64,000 nucleotides of DNA from Annona cherimola (lineage: Eukaryota > Streptophyta > Magnoliopsida > Magnoliales > Annonaceae). The notes below the pieces were generated by a model. It saw only the letters and a program-made list of their open reading frames with translations, made no database searches and had not been told where the DNA came from. Each line of letters begins with the position of its first letter. The first letter of the stretch is position 1. This document shows, in pieces, positions 33,906 through 45,204 of this stretch. A program made the position numbers and the translations under genes. The stretch lies in assembly GCA_030490835.1 (NCBI GenBank), contig CM059972.1:18329764-18393763 (forward strand), given 5' to 3'.

Positions 33906-34594
33906 CTATATTAAAAAATATATACTAAAAAACATTAGACTTAAAGATTCCATTCTTAATCCCAACAGGACCACTCACGTTAATGATTTTTTTACTCTGA
34001 TTTATTAGGATGCTTTTGGACGCCATAAAAATAAAACCTTTCTTGCTTCTTCTTTCACACTATGATTTGACATTTTATTTGACATTTTAATTACTGTATT
34101 TTTTTTATCATTATGTAGATACGACAATAATTTTCTAATATTCCATCTTTCTATGTAATTATCTTATATATTTTATTGATCTTGATTTTTACTTCTATGA
34201 AACTTCTCTTCTATATAAACTCCTCATATTTTTAATATCTTTATGTTTCATAGAAAATCTAATATATTTATTGTTATTTACATGGAATTGGATTTAATGC
34301 ACCTACATGCCCTTAGCTTTAATGCACTTGGTGCAATATAAAATTTATTTTTACTTTTAAATTTTTTATATATTTATGTGGGCTAAAACATGAATGTCTC
34401 ATATATACTTTTACAAATTTTTGATTGCTTTTAATTATTTATTTTTTAATTTTAAAAATAAAAAAACATGAGAAATTCCTTATTTTTATTTTTTAAATTC
34501 AAAATAAAACATTTAAATATGAAAAAATATAAAAACTAAATATGAGATATACATGTTTGGGCTCTCATACGAATTTTAAAAAAAAATTAAAAAA
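33906..34594. other. AT-rich intergenic DNA, no gene seen
   Basis: Positions about 34290-34600 contain inverse-matching AT-rich arms (gcacttggtgcaatat region; tatgtgggctaaaacatgaatgtctcatatata against atatgagatatacatgtttgggctctcata), probably another small foldback repeat. Confidence 0.4.
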
Positions 34595-34955
34595 TGGGTT
34601 ATGTGTAAAATCAAACTAATAAAATAGGTTAATACTAAGTAACAATTTTAAGATGTATTTTCAATGTTTAAATCATTTAAAATATTATTATTGTGTTGAT
34701 AAATAATTCTATAAAATGTTACTATTTTTCAATGTATATGTAATCATTTTTCATAATTTACAATATGAATATATATTTTTAAGTAAATATGGCTCATGAA
34801 CCTATTTGATTTAGATGAAATTTAGTCTCTTAGCTAAATAAATGATATTAAGTATAATGAATGAAGTTAGTTTTATTAGTTTTATATTAACCATCAAGAT
34901 ATTAAAAATAGAAATGATTATATGGAACCACTTTAAATAGAAGTGAGACCATTTT
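34595..34955 (-). repeat. Family C repeat, truncated
   Basis: Inverse-orientation family C core and end: tgtaaaatcaaactaataaa, gtttaaatcatttaaaatatta, then atgaatgaagttagtttta and accactttaaatagaagtg. One terminus is missing. Confidence 0.5.
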
Positions 34956-35580
34956 ATCTTTAATCTTTAACTATCTATATTACAATATTTTGAAACTTAG
35001 AGGATCTGCTCCATAAATAGTCAAAGTATACACAATTCCCTATTTATTTTGTAAATACCTCTTATAGTTAGGGTATAACTTGAGGAGGATATCTATGAAT
35101 TAACTCCTAAGATACACTAAAATGGATAGGTAGATTTTTATTTTTCTATCCCTAGGATATGGTAAATTCAAAATAAAAAATACCTAACTAAATTAAGGTA
35201 AAATAAGTTTCAAGGTCAAGCAAGTACTTAGAACTAACCAAATTAATAATATATATTCAATATATTATATATTTAAGGATAAAAAATAAGCTTTCGTTTC
35301 TGTATAACGAGGTCACATAGAATTTATTTCGTATTACCTCCTCCATTTTTAAGATATTAATGATCGATATAAAATTCAATCTATTCAATGTATTTGACAT
35401 AATTTGTTTAACTAGAAGATTAAATTTCATCCAAATCAATATATGTGCATGAGCCACATTTGCTAAAAAATAGATATATTCATATATAAATTAAGAAAAA
35501 TGCTTAAATTTATTAACGTATATATTAGAATATAATAATATTTAATAGAATCATGTAGCTGATAGTAGTGATATTTTTTA

Positions 35581-35789
35581 TTAGAATACGTATTTTACAT
35601 TCATCTCAATTTGTACTGCAATCATGCCCGGAGACATTCTAACAACCTATTCACAACAACATACTCCCATTAATCCTTTTAGGGATGCTTCCATATAAGA
35701 GAGACATGACACCCCCAAGGGTTGGAACTGTGTTTACTCGAAGAGAGGCTAATGAAGTTACCACTGCGCTTAGGCGCTGTTAAAATAGT
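35581..35789. other. Uncharacterised insert within family C
   Basis: About 210 bp of more balanced composition (for example gcccggagacattctaac, cccccaagggttggaac) unlike the surrounding family C sequence. The middle resembles a coding or SINE-like fragment (tgcgcttaggcgctg at the end) but cannot be named. Confidence 0.3.
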
Positions 35790-35848
35790 AGCGATATTTT
35801 AGATATTGAAAATACTAGTCAATATTTAATTTTTAGTATTAAATTATT

Positions 35849-36318
35849 AGGTAAATTTCACATTTGCATATGAATTTTACCCTTAATTTCACTTATACTT
35901 GTGAACTTTTAAAAATACCTCTCATACCCATGAATTTTCACCATAATTCTACATATACTCATGTCATTAAGAATCTATTGAATGAGTCATTAGCCTCCCG
36001 CTAAAATGACCAATATGGCAAAGCCTTAGTAGAATTTGAATTTGCTTTGCTCAAACTTAAAGATACATATTCAAATAATATATTATTTTAGAGTTATAGA
36101 ATTGTTAAAAATTCATTATAACATGAATTTTCAGCTATAAAATCATAATCGGGATGAACATATTCATCATTTAATTGGGGATTGATGGCTTGTTTAACGG
36201 ATCTCTAACAATATGGATATATATATGAATTAGGATGAAAATTAAAAGACATTTTTGAAAGTTTGTGGGTATAAGTAAAATTAGAGGTAAAATTCCTAGG
36301 TATATGAGGAATTCACCA
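35849..36318. mobile_element. Mutator-type MITE with perfect 9-bp target duplication
   Basis: The 470-bp element is flanked by TAAATTATT on both sides (35840-35848 and 36319-36327). The inverted ends are long: left aggtaaatttcacatttgc then atgaattttacccttaatttc and acttatacttgtg, against right-end inverse tggtgaattcctcatatac then gaattttacctctaatttta and acttatacccac. A 9-bp target duplication is the hallmark of Mutator-like elements. It has no coding capacity. It interrupts the core of a family C copy, so it is younger than that copy. Confidence 0.8.
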
Positions 36319-36529
36319 TAAATTATTTTCTTATCTTGATTTCACACATTTATAGATGGGCCCATACATAGTGATACTAAACAGATGAAAAATATTTCTA
36401 CGATAATAGAAATAATGCTAAATATAATATATGAAGCAGACTTCCTCAATTGTTAAAATATTAAAAATGAAAAAAGTTCCATAGAAAAGTGGTTTCATAA
36501 AAACGGAGCCTATAAAATATGAGTCAAGC

Positions 36530-37000
36530 TTTTATGAAACCCCATGCATTTTTAATGCTTTGATGGCTAACGAAAAATTTACTCTATCTATTTATATTAT
36601 TATGAAAATTCTTTTATTTATTTAGTATTCTTGTATATGGGCCCCATTTAAAAAATATATAATCAATATAATAAAATATTTTAATACTAAAATTATCAAT
36701 TTTAAGTAGTATTTTCAACATCTAAACCATCTAAAATATTACAACTATATAGATAAATGATTTCATATAATATTATTACATTCTAACATATATATGAATG
36801 GATCTAATTATTTTTCCTAATGTACACAAAAATATATCTATTTTTTAAGCAAATGTGGCATAATTAATTTGGATGAAACTAGGTTTTTTTGCTGAACAAG
36901 TATAATGAACGGATTGAATTTTGTATCGATTACAATATTTTAAAATTTGTGGGGACTGCGTGGATCCGCTTCTATATAATCTGGTTACATAAATATAAAA
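36530..37000 (-). repeat. Family C repeat copy
   Basis: Starts near ttttatgaaaccccatgc and passes through atctaaaccatctaaaatatta, gatttcatataatattattac and aatgaacggattgaattttg to a ggatccgcttctatataatc end. It sits next to the end of the previous family C copy, so the two may have been one compound insertion. Confidence 0.5.
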
Positions 37001-37944
37001 AATTATTTAATTTATCTACTAGTTAGTATATTTAATTAATGCATTTTAAAATTATATTATTGACATATTAATTATAGGTATTGAGTAAGATTTATAATAG
37101 CATTATAATGTTTAAATATAATATTAAAGACTATTTCAAAGAATTGATTTGAAAATTAAAATGGGAACTAACTAAATAAAATAAGAGTAAAATCCACCGG
37201 AAATGGGACCCAACCCAAGTTGCATCGCAGGGTCTTCCTTTCGAATCCATACCAGCAGGGGGCAGCATAAATTGGAGCCGCATATGATTCCCACTCCCGA
37301 GCACTGCAATCTGCTTCCAAATGTTCCCGTCTGCCAATAATTCGGTAGAATGCATGTAGGCGTGGGACAGGCGCAACCAATCAAACCGCAGAGTTGAACG
37401 CCAGCTGAGAATCGGAGCTTTTTCCCGTGCAAGTGGTTGCATGTGAATTTGGAGGTATTCATATCAGATCAGTGAGGGGCGTGAGGAGGCAGCTGAACTT
37501 GCGTTGGGTAAAAGGTTATCCTGAGATGTAATATGGTGCTGGTACAAATCGTTTCAACATTAATGATTCTTTCTGACTTCTAAAACAAACTTCTGACGCC
37601 AGATTGCAACCATTACTATCGCTTACACTTGTTAGAGATCGGAATAGAAAAAGTTAAAAGCAGTTATCATTATAGTAGCTTCGTTTACAACTCATAGGTT
37701 TGGGTCGACTCAATAAGTCCTGTTTTACCTCATGTTTTTTACGCAGGAAGCAACGGAAGGAAAATTTAAAAGAAATAAACCCATGTTTTCCCAGATGTGA
37801 TCCTTAATGACCGGGACATGTACACAGGTGAGATCGGATATGGATTAAAAGATTTTTTTTTAAAAAAGGTGTTATATGGCCGAACGCAACTGAGGCAAAT
37901 TGCGGCTGGCCGCAGAGGATAACGACTCCACGTTTTGCTTCCAT
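37001..37944. other. Unique DNA, no gene identified
   Basis: Positions 37180-37480 have a balanced composition and are open on the minus strand in three frames at once, with no domain motif. This could be a decayed gene fragment or regulatory sequence, but it shows no splice pattern or codon preference I can defend. Confidence 0.35.
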
Positions 37945-38215
37945 AACAAATGTCCCAAAAGTAATAAAATTTTTGATGAAAAATTTTTATATAAATTTTT
38001 TTTTAAAATGTAAGAAAATAATGCGATATAACAGGGCAATGAAGAAAAGTAAAAAAATAAAGTTAAAATAAAGATGTTAAATATATTAATAGTTATATAG
38101 AAATGATTGAAAAGTATCATAGTAGTAAAAAATAAAATATTTATGGAAAATGAAAAGTTTTAGATGAAAAAGTTTTAATTTGAAAAAAAAAATTTATGGT
38201 TTACCAAACACTCCC
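37945..38215 (+). mobile_element. Family D MITE copy
   Basis: It starts near gtcccaaaagtaataaaattt and ends tttaccaaacactccc. Internal hallmarks are tgatgaaaaatttttat, agaaatgattgaaaagtat and gaaaagttttagatgaaaaag. Confidence 0.65.
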
Positions 38216-39320
38216 TTAATGTGTAATAAAATTTTATTTAAAGGGTTGCAATGCTATACGATCACTGTAAATTGGGCAATTTATTGATGAATAAAAATTT
38301 ATTTATATATGTTTTAAATTTTATAAATGTGTAAATTCTACTTAAATCTTCTACTCTATAAATTTGACAATTTAATTTAATTTAGTATTTTACTTTAATT
38401 TTTGAAAATAGAAAAGGCATGTATAGATGCACGCACATGCATGGCCTATATTTTGCTTTGAAAAATCAAAATTACATACCAAATAAGTTTTAAAAAATTC
38501 AAATTTGAAAGATCTAGATAAAGCATATACATTTATAAAAAAAAAAAAATTTAAATGCAAGAATAACATCTGGTGATATTTGAAATTTTATTTTTACATC
38601 ATTGTCTATTCTTCTCATTAAACTGGCAATTTATTTAATTTTTATTCGCTTTATGTTTGGTATGTGTCAGCCCTTATGTTGGTGATCAATGTTATCAAAA
38701 CTGCAATCGTAATTAATCCATTTAACTATTCGGTTAGTACCAGTGGCTATAAGGCGTTGCAGCTGTTGTTTCGTGGGTTTAAATCCCACGTGGGATTTTG
38801 AATCCGGATAAAAATTGAGAGTAGTGTTTTCCTAGCTTTTTAGGTAGAGGTGTGTCTGCAAGTTTCTTAAACAGAAATAAATTATCTTCTTTAATTTGTA
38901 ATATTGTCTTAGAGCTTCATTGCGAGAAATACTGAGATACATATAAATATACCAATCAAAAAGATTATTGTATTTGGGCTAGAATTGAAGATAATATTAG
39001 TACTATATAATTCGATTTCAGAACTCACAACTGTAACAATGATAATATTTTCACTTATTTAATTTTGTTTATAAATATTTACTTAATTAGAAAATAACTT
39101 GAATGCTCGAACAAAAAAAAAAAAAAGAAGAAAGAAAATAACTTAGACGCCAAACCAGGCCAACTAACGGTTTGGATCCTATCCCATGGAAATATCTCAC
39201 GCGCCTGATGCAATTAAAAAACACACACACACACACACAAAGAAGGAAAAAAAAAAAAAAAAAAAGTCTGCTTTGTGTTATGGGCTGATATGTGTTAATG
39301 ATCGTGGCAATGAAAGGACC
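38216..39320. other. AT-rich intergenic DNA with a SINE-like piece
   Basis: No gene seen. Positions about 38735-38890 hold a possible tRNA-derived SINE: an A-box-like tggctataaggcg and B-box-like gggtttaaatccc. Microsatellites follow: a CA repeat at about 39221-39238 and an A run at 39248-39265. Confidence 0.4.
38735..38890 (+). repeat. SINE-like repeat (tRNA-derived head)
   Basis: The A-box-like tggctataaggcg (about 38752-38764) and the B-box-like gtgggtttaaatcccac (about 38783-38799) have tRNA-like spacing. The B-box arm can pair, but the acceptor and anticodon stems are absent. It is followed by an aatccggataaaaatt body. A functional tRNA is ruled out. Confidence 0.4.
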
Positions 39321-39534
39321 TAGTTGCAGTTGTCCCACAAAATTACCGCGTAAACCGCGAATAGCTGCTGAGATGCAACCGAAAGTGAAAACATGGGCTT
39401 ATTTTGAATGAATAAAAGGGTCGGCATGAAAGAAGGTAGCTACAAGTGCCCCACAAAATTACTGGGTAAACCGCAAATAGCTGCTGAGATGTAATAGAAA
39501 GTGAAGACATGGGCTTAGTTGCATGAATGGAAGG
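39321..39534. repeat. Tandem duplication, about 98 bp units, period 116
   Basis: Units at about 39321-39418 and 39437-39534 share tcccacaaaattac, gggtaaaccgc-aatagctgctgagatg and gaaagtgaa-acatgggctta with scattered changes. This is a segmental tandem duplication of unknown function. Confidence 0.8.
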
Positions 39535-39607
39535 GTTACAATCCTATGTAATCTCTCCATTCAGGGGCCAGATTGAGGATGAAATCATGATCCAATCGAT
39601 CGCATTA

Positions 39608-39669
39608 TTTATCATTCCCAAGTTATGCAGAAGCAGGTTTATCATTCCCAAGTTATGTAGAAGTGGGTT
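39608..39669. repeat. Tandem repeat, about 30 bp x 2
   Basis: The string tttatcattcccaagttatg-agaag-gggt occurs twice in direct succession. Confidence 0.8.
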
Positions 39670-40050
39670 CATGTAACTCTTCTAATTTTAATATTCGGAT
39701 GATTTGTAGAAAATTCATTTCGTCCATAATACTTAGCAATATTCGTTGAGCTAAGAAATCAAGTTTCACTAAATCAAAGATGTACGTGGTTATATTTGTT
39801 AAAAAAATGTATATATATTCATATATAGATTATAAAGAATGCTCGGATCCATTCACATATGTATTAAAATATAATAACACTTTGCACAATTATTTGTCCA
39901 AATAAGAATTATGATTTAGATGATTCATATGTTAAAAATATAATTTTTAAAATTGATATTTAGCTATAAATCATTCTATTATATTGATTTTATACATTTG
40001 TAAATGAAACTTATGCACAATGATATTAAACAAATGAAATAGTTTTTTTT

Positions 40051-42338
40051 ATTCATCATCATCATCATAAGTCATTTTTCACCTAAGTGGGGTCAGCTGT
40101 ATGGATTCTGTTGTGTCATTCTTGACGATTTAAGACTAAATTTTCTGTAATTTGTAATATTTTTAAATCTAGTTTAATTACATCCATCCATTTTTTTGAG
40201 TCTTTCTCTCATTCTTCTACCACCTTCTACTTGGATAGACTTTGTTCTCCTAACCGGTGTTACTTCAGGCCTCCTTTTAACCTGACCAAACCATCTTAAT
40301 CTATTTTCTCTTATTTTATCACAAATTGGTCTCACTTTTAAGTTTTCTCGAATTATTTCATTTTTAATTTTATCTTTTCTTGTTTTACCACTCATACATC
40401 TTAATATTTTCATTTCCACTATGCTCATTTTTTATATATGTTGTTCTTTAATTGCCCAATATTCTGCCCCATAAAGCATAACATGTCTAATCGCAGTCTT
40501 ATAAAATTTTTATTTTAGTTTAATTGGAACTCGACGATCACATAAAATTCCTGGCGCACTTCGCCATTTCTTCCATCCTGCTTGAATTCTATGTATTATA
40601 TCTTTTTCAATTTTTCCGTTCTCTTGAACTATTGATCCTAGGTACTAGAAGTCATTAGTTCTTATAACTACTTGATCTAAAATCTTAATTGATTCCTCAT
40701 CCGGGTTCTCACTATTCTTAAAATTACATTTCATATATTTAACTTTTGTGCGACTAATTCTAAAATCATTAGATTCTAAAGCATTTACTCACCTATTCAA
40801 TTTTAAATTTAGTCATTTTTTGGTTTCATCTATTAGAATAATGTCATCTGCAAATAACATATACCAAAGTACTTCTTCTTGGAGATGTCTAGTAATTTGG
40901 TCTATTACTATGGTAAAAAGGTAAGGACTCAAGGTTGAACCTTGATGTAAACCGATTTTAACTGAAAAAATATTAGTATTTCTACTAATGGTCCTCACAT
41001 TTGTAACAATCCATCGTACATATCTTTAATAATATTATGTATTTGTTATTAATTTCTTTCTTTTTCATCACTTGTCATATTAACTTTCTTGGTACTCGAT
41101 CATATGCTTTTTCTAAATCAATAAAAATTATGTATAAATTTTTTTCTTCTCCCTATATTTTTAAAATAGTTGTCTAAGTAAGAAAATAGTTTCAGTAGTT
41201 GATCTTTCTGACATAAAACTAAATTGATTTTCAGATACAATAGTTTCTCGTCTTAGTCTTGTTCAATTAATCCTTCCCATAATTTCAGATTAGGACTCAT
41301 TAGTTTTATTCTACGATAATTTGCACAATTTTGAATATCTCCCCTATTTTTATAAATGGGAACTATAATGCTTTGCGTCAATTCACTTGACATTAACTTT
41401 ATTTTTATAATCTTATTAAAGAAATTTATTAACCATGTTGCACCTATCTTCCATGTACTTCCATGCCTCAATTGGTATATTATCTGGGCATAAAACTTTT
41501 CCTGTTTTCATTCTTCTTAGAGCTTTATTTACTTTAGATATTTAAATTTTTGGAAAATAACCGATATTCCTATTTTCTTTTTTATTTAAACTAACATCTA
41601 ATGTTAAATGTTCGTGTGGGTTATCATTTAGTAAACTATAAAAATAAGTTTTTTTTTTAATATCATCATCTTTGACTAGAACTCTTTGATCATCACTTTT
41701 AATACATCTAACATGTGTTAAATCTTTGCCTTTATTTTCTCTTAACTTAGCCAACTTAAAAATATCCTTTTTATCTTGTCTAGTTCATAATTTGTTATAT
41801 AAGTTTTTATAAGCTTTGTGTTTAGCATCACTAATAATTTTTTTAGTAGCTTTTTTTGATAGTGTGTATTGTTGTAAGTTTGTATCATTTTTATTTCTTG
41901 GTCATGTTCTAAACTTTTATTGTTTAGCATTTATAGCTTTTTGAACATCTTCATTCCACCACCAAGTTTCCCTATATGAGGATCTACAATTTTTATATAT
42001 ACCTACAATACTTTGTCCTACTTCTTTTATATTAGTTGTCATTTTATCTGACATTGATTCTACTTTATCTTCTTGTATGTCCTATTTTCCTTATTCTATC
42101 ATTTTTTTACTAAAAAGTTTCATCTTGTTTCCCTTTAAATTCACCATTTAATTTTAGGAATTATATTACCTTTAGTTTTTATTAACTCTTTTTGTGTATC
42201 TATATCCATCACTAATAATCTAGGTTGCATAGGGAAGCTCTCACCTAAGATAATCTTACAATTAATACAAAAGAGATCTATCCAATTTTCTTATAAAGAA
42301 GAAATCTATTTGGCTAGAATTTGTCCCACTCTTGAGAG
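40051..42338 (-). mobile_element. RTE-type LINE, 5'-truncated
   Basis: The element has an RTE-like 3' end on the minus strand: short ATG/ATGATG simple repeats (plus strand ttcatcatcatcatcataag at 40052-40070) directly after the coding region. Possible target duplications agttttttt flank it (40041-40049 and 42339-42347). At the 5' end the coding sequence starts in the last part of the endonuclease (SQIDFF-IRKLDRSLL), so the first part is missing, as usual for reverse transcription that stopped early. It lies inside a family C repeat. Confidence 0.75.
40174..42335 (-). pseudogene. RTE LINE endonuclease/reverse transcriptase, decayed
   Basis: In order on the minus strand: the endonuclease end (SQIDFFFIRKLDRSLL); a linker with WWNEDVQKAINAKQ and KDIFKLAKLRENKGKDLTHV; the fingers (ALRRMKTGKVLCPDNIPIEAWKYM); GLHQGSTLSPYLFTIVIDQI; the catalytic motif MLFADDIIL (about 40835-40860); and the RTE C-terminal module with HVMLYGAEYWAIKEQHI, KILRCMSGKTRKDKIKNEII and RLRWFGQVKRRPEVTPVRR, ending at 40174. 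This is the plant RTE (BovB-like) order. Many in-frame stops and frameshifts break the frame, so no protein is made. The C-terminal 84 residues are the longest clean piece near the end. Confidence 0.85.
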
Positions 42339-42520
42339 AGTTTTTTTAATAATATAAATAATTCTACATAAAATGATGAAAAGGATTTTCATTAATAGTT
42401 AAGGTTATAAAAATAAATGAAATTACATAGAAAAGATGATTTATAAAAGCATAGCCCATTAATTTTACCATGGTACTAAAAATGATTCCAATCAGAAGTC
42501 ATCGGTGAGTCGTACTTAAA

Positions 42521-43372
42521 AACATATATAATCGTAATAATTAAAATATATCATTCCTGTATTTAGGAAGAATGTTTTAGACTGTTTAGATGTTAAATTA
42601 ACAGCTTCAAAAATTGTATATAAATAAAATTATTTTATTATGTTGATTTGCACTTTACACTTGAAAATGGATGTGGCGTATTCAATGGTAAGGTTATTAT
42701 GAAAATAGGGGGGTGGAGTGAATTTTATCTGATCATCGGACCGGTTCCATCGAACTAGACCCGAGAAAACGAGCAAATACTCAGTTGTGTTGATTTACGT
42801 ATGCACATATTTTTTAAAAAAATAACGTTTTCTACCAAATAATCCATCTACGTTATTTTCATTACCTCGTGGATATCATTTTCTTTTCATTTCAAAGGAG
42901 GCTTTCAGTCCCTATCCACTCAGTGCAGCTATATGTTATAAGATTAACGGATTAACCAAACACTTTCGTGTGATTAAGGATGGGATGATCCTCATATTTG
43001 GATGGAATGGAATCTCCTATTTTCAAAAAATAATAATCTACTTTTTATTTTGAATACAATTTTTTCTAATCCAAGTATACTTTTTTCATTCTCGATACAC
43101 AACCAATACTTTTTTCAATCATACGTTTTTATCGCATGCTCATTTTATCTAAGCTGCGAACAACTCTACAGTCTACAATACTCTTTTTGTTTCTGCAGTC
43201 ATGTGGTATTGTTAGTTATGTCTGGACACGGCCTGGAAGTGTAAGGTAGCCTATATTGGGCCATAGCCCGTGGGCGATGGACATGAGGAATAATGGATCT
43301 AACTTCGTTTTTTGGGCTTAAGTTGAGAGGGCTGTCTTTTATGACGTGTGTCTAAATTCTAAAGCTGAATTA

Positions 43373-43412
<40 letters not shown>

Positions 43413-44155
43413 ACATTCTAAACCGAATTGCAGGCCATCCATTGGGGCCTCTTACCAACTTAAATTGGATAAAAGACAGGATGAGGATATGTGATGGAAA
43501 AGTGTTGCTGTGCATTAGGAATGTAAAAAGTCATATGATAATTATGATAAATTACATAAGAAATAGTAAACAGGATAAGTATTGTTGTTATTTTTGTGAA
43601 TAAGAAAACACTTTTTGGCAAATGAGAAATTTCATTCCATTGTTAATTTGTTATCCCATTCATCAAAGTTATGAATATACATTAATTTTTAAACTTGGGT
43701 TGGGTTGTATATACCATTTGGGGCGGCTGATATTGTGTAATGGTACGAGAATTAGATGACATTTCTCATGTTTAAAAACTTATTCATTTTCAAAACATAA
43801 TAACTTTTTACATTTTAACTTTATTTTTTATTTTTAATATAATTTCACATCTCGAAATAAAACAACTCTCCCCAATCCAGTTTTTGATTTGTGCCTAGTA
43901 GAGTGAGAATGGGATTGGGGAATGATAAAATAAAAAGTCAACCTAACTAACTAATTACCTTTTGTTTTCTGTTTTTACCTTATACTTTAATCGTATTCTC
44001 ATATTTTTTTCCACCGATTGTGCTATTCATTTTTACTTTATTTTCACTCTACCTCAGTGATATTCATGGAATTATCAATTCTCCCTCCCCATTCAGTTGT
44101 CACATTACTATCAACAGGATCATGGGACACTCCATTTATTTATTTGTTGCATTTT
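42521..44155. other. Intergenic DNA with dispersed repeat fragments
   Basis: No gene is identified. Positions 42975-43140 and 43430-44120 carry a repeat (family F) with gatgggatgatcctcat-like and gagaatgggattggggaa-like ends that resembles 21190-21420. A 26-base T run lies at 43378-43404. Confidence 0.35.
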
Positions 44156-44655
44156 GGGTGTGTTCATTTTATAATAAAACTTTTTAACCAAAACTTTTCA
44201 TTCTAAACTTTTTATTTTCCATAACTACCATTTAATTTTTTTTTTTACGTTTTCATACAAATTACTATATATTTTTAATTATTTCTACTCAACTACTCAG
44301 ATTTTAACTTTATTCTTTTTATTTCTTATCATTATTTATACCATATGGATCATTTTATTTCATTTCAAAATTTTTTATATTAAAAATTTTTCATCCGTGT
44401 GACAAAACTTTTGATGAAAAATTTTTGATATAAAAATTTTAAAATGAAAAAAATGATGCGATATAATATGAGTATTGATGATTAGTAAAGAAAATAAAAT
44501 TAAAATAGATAAGTTAGTTATATGAGTAATTATACACAAATAATCAAAAAGTATGGTAGTTGTATAACGAAAAGTTAAAAATAATATAATTATGAAGAAT
44601 AAAAAATTTTAAATTTAAAAGTTTTGATTAAAAAATTTTGAACGCAGACAAATAT
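44156..44655. mobile_element. Two abutting family D MITEs in opposite orientation
   Basis: A minus-strand copy at about 44156-44398 (gggtgtgttcattttataat start) joins a plus-strand copy at about 44396-44655 (gtgtgacaaaacttttgatg start, ends with aaaagttttgattaaaaaatt). The pair could form a long hairpin. Both copies are diverged. Confidence 0.6.
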
Positions 44656-44749
44656 GTCTTCAAAGTTTTGTCTTCCTATTTGCACCTTTCGTGCATTAAA
44701 GAGCTTGAAATTGGTGCCAAAGTAGTATCTTAAAAATTTTTATGTGAGT

Positions 44750-44995
44750 GTAGTTGGGAAGTGATAAAACTTTTAATGAAAAATTTTTAGTGTAAAAGTT
44801 TCTAAATAATAAAAAATAATATAATATAATAGAAATAATGATAAAAAATAAAAAGAATAAAATTAAAATAGAAAGATTTGATGTGTATATATTTGTGTAG
44901 AAAATATTGATGTGTGAAATAGTTGTATATAAATAAATGAAGAAATAATTATAAAATAGGATAATTATATATAAAAAAATTAGATTATTTTTTTT
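44750..44995 (+). mobile_element. Family D MITE, 3'-truncated copy
   Basis: It starts near gtgtagttgggaagtgataaaac and continues through tgataaaaaataaaaagaataaa and agaaataattataaaatagg before losing similarity. It lies about 200 bp upstream of the UP3-like gene, so part of it may fall in that promoter. Confidence 0.55.
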
Positions 44996-45204
44996 TTCCG
45001 ACGAGGAAGATCGAAAAATTTTAGTTTAATAAAATTGAAAAATTTGGTCGACAGAATTGAATCTCGGACGTGGGACGTAGCATCTTAAAAGCTGGAGCCA
45101 GCGTTAGCAGCAGGATTAAGCGTTTGACAGTAAGCAGCAGTAACGTCAAATCTCCTTTCCTAGATTTCTAATTCCAACCAACACTCTCCGGAGTTGTTTA
45201 GGAA
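44996..45204 (+). promoter_or_regulatory. Likely promoter and 5' UTR of the UP3-like gene
   Basis: The sequence between the last MITE and the start codon. Base composition changes from AT-rich to balanced near 45050. No clear TATA box is visible. A gacagtaagcagcagtaacgtc stretch contains an ACGTC core, which plant bZIP factors can bind. Evidence is position and composition only. Confidence 0.3.

Larger units (their letters stand above)
35275..36520 (+). repeat. Family C repeat with two nested insertions
   Basis: Three separated pieces together rebuild one family C copy: 35275-35580 (left half), 35790-35848 (agcgatattttagatattgaaaata core), and 36319-36520 (right half, with gatactaaacagatgaaa, aataatgctaaatataata and ttccatagaaaag). 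Between them lie an uncharacterised 210-bp insert and a Mutator-type MITE. Confidence 0.6.
39770..42520 (+). repeat. Family C repeat interrupted by an RTE LINE
   Basis: The left half is 39770-40050 (gatgattcatatgttaaaaata, ataaatcattctattatattg, gatattaaacaaatgaaatag). The right half is 42339-42520 (aataatataaataattctac, ttcattaatagttaagg, ttacatagaaaag). The RTE-type LINE at 40051-42338 lies between. The break falls at the same point where the intact copy at 31.6 kb reads through. Confidence 0.6.

Noticed and set aside
37131..37462. Three overlapping minus-strand frames of 70-103 codons
   Set aside because: All three frames are open in the same interval with no motif. This is more likely a composition effect.
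39187..39265. Microsatellites and homopolymers as possible functional elements
   Set aside because: CA and A runs like these are common in plant intergenic DNA and carry no further signal here.
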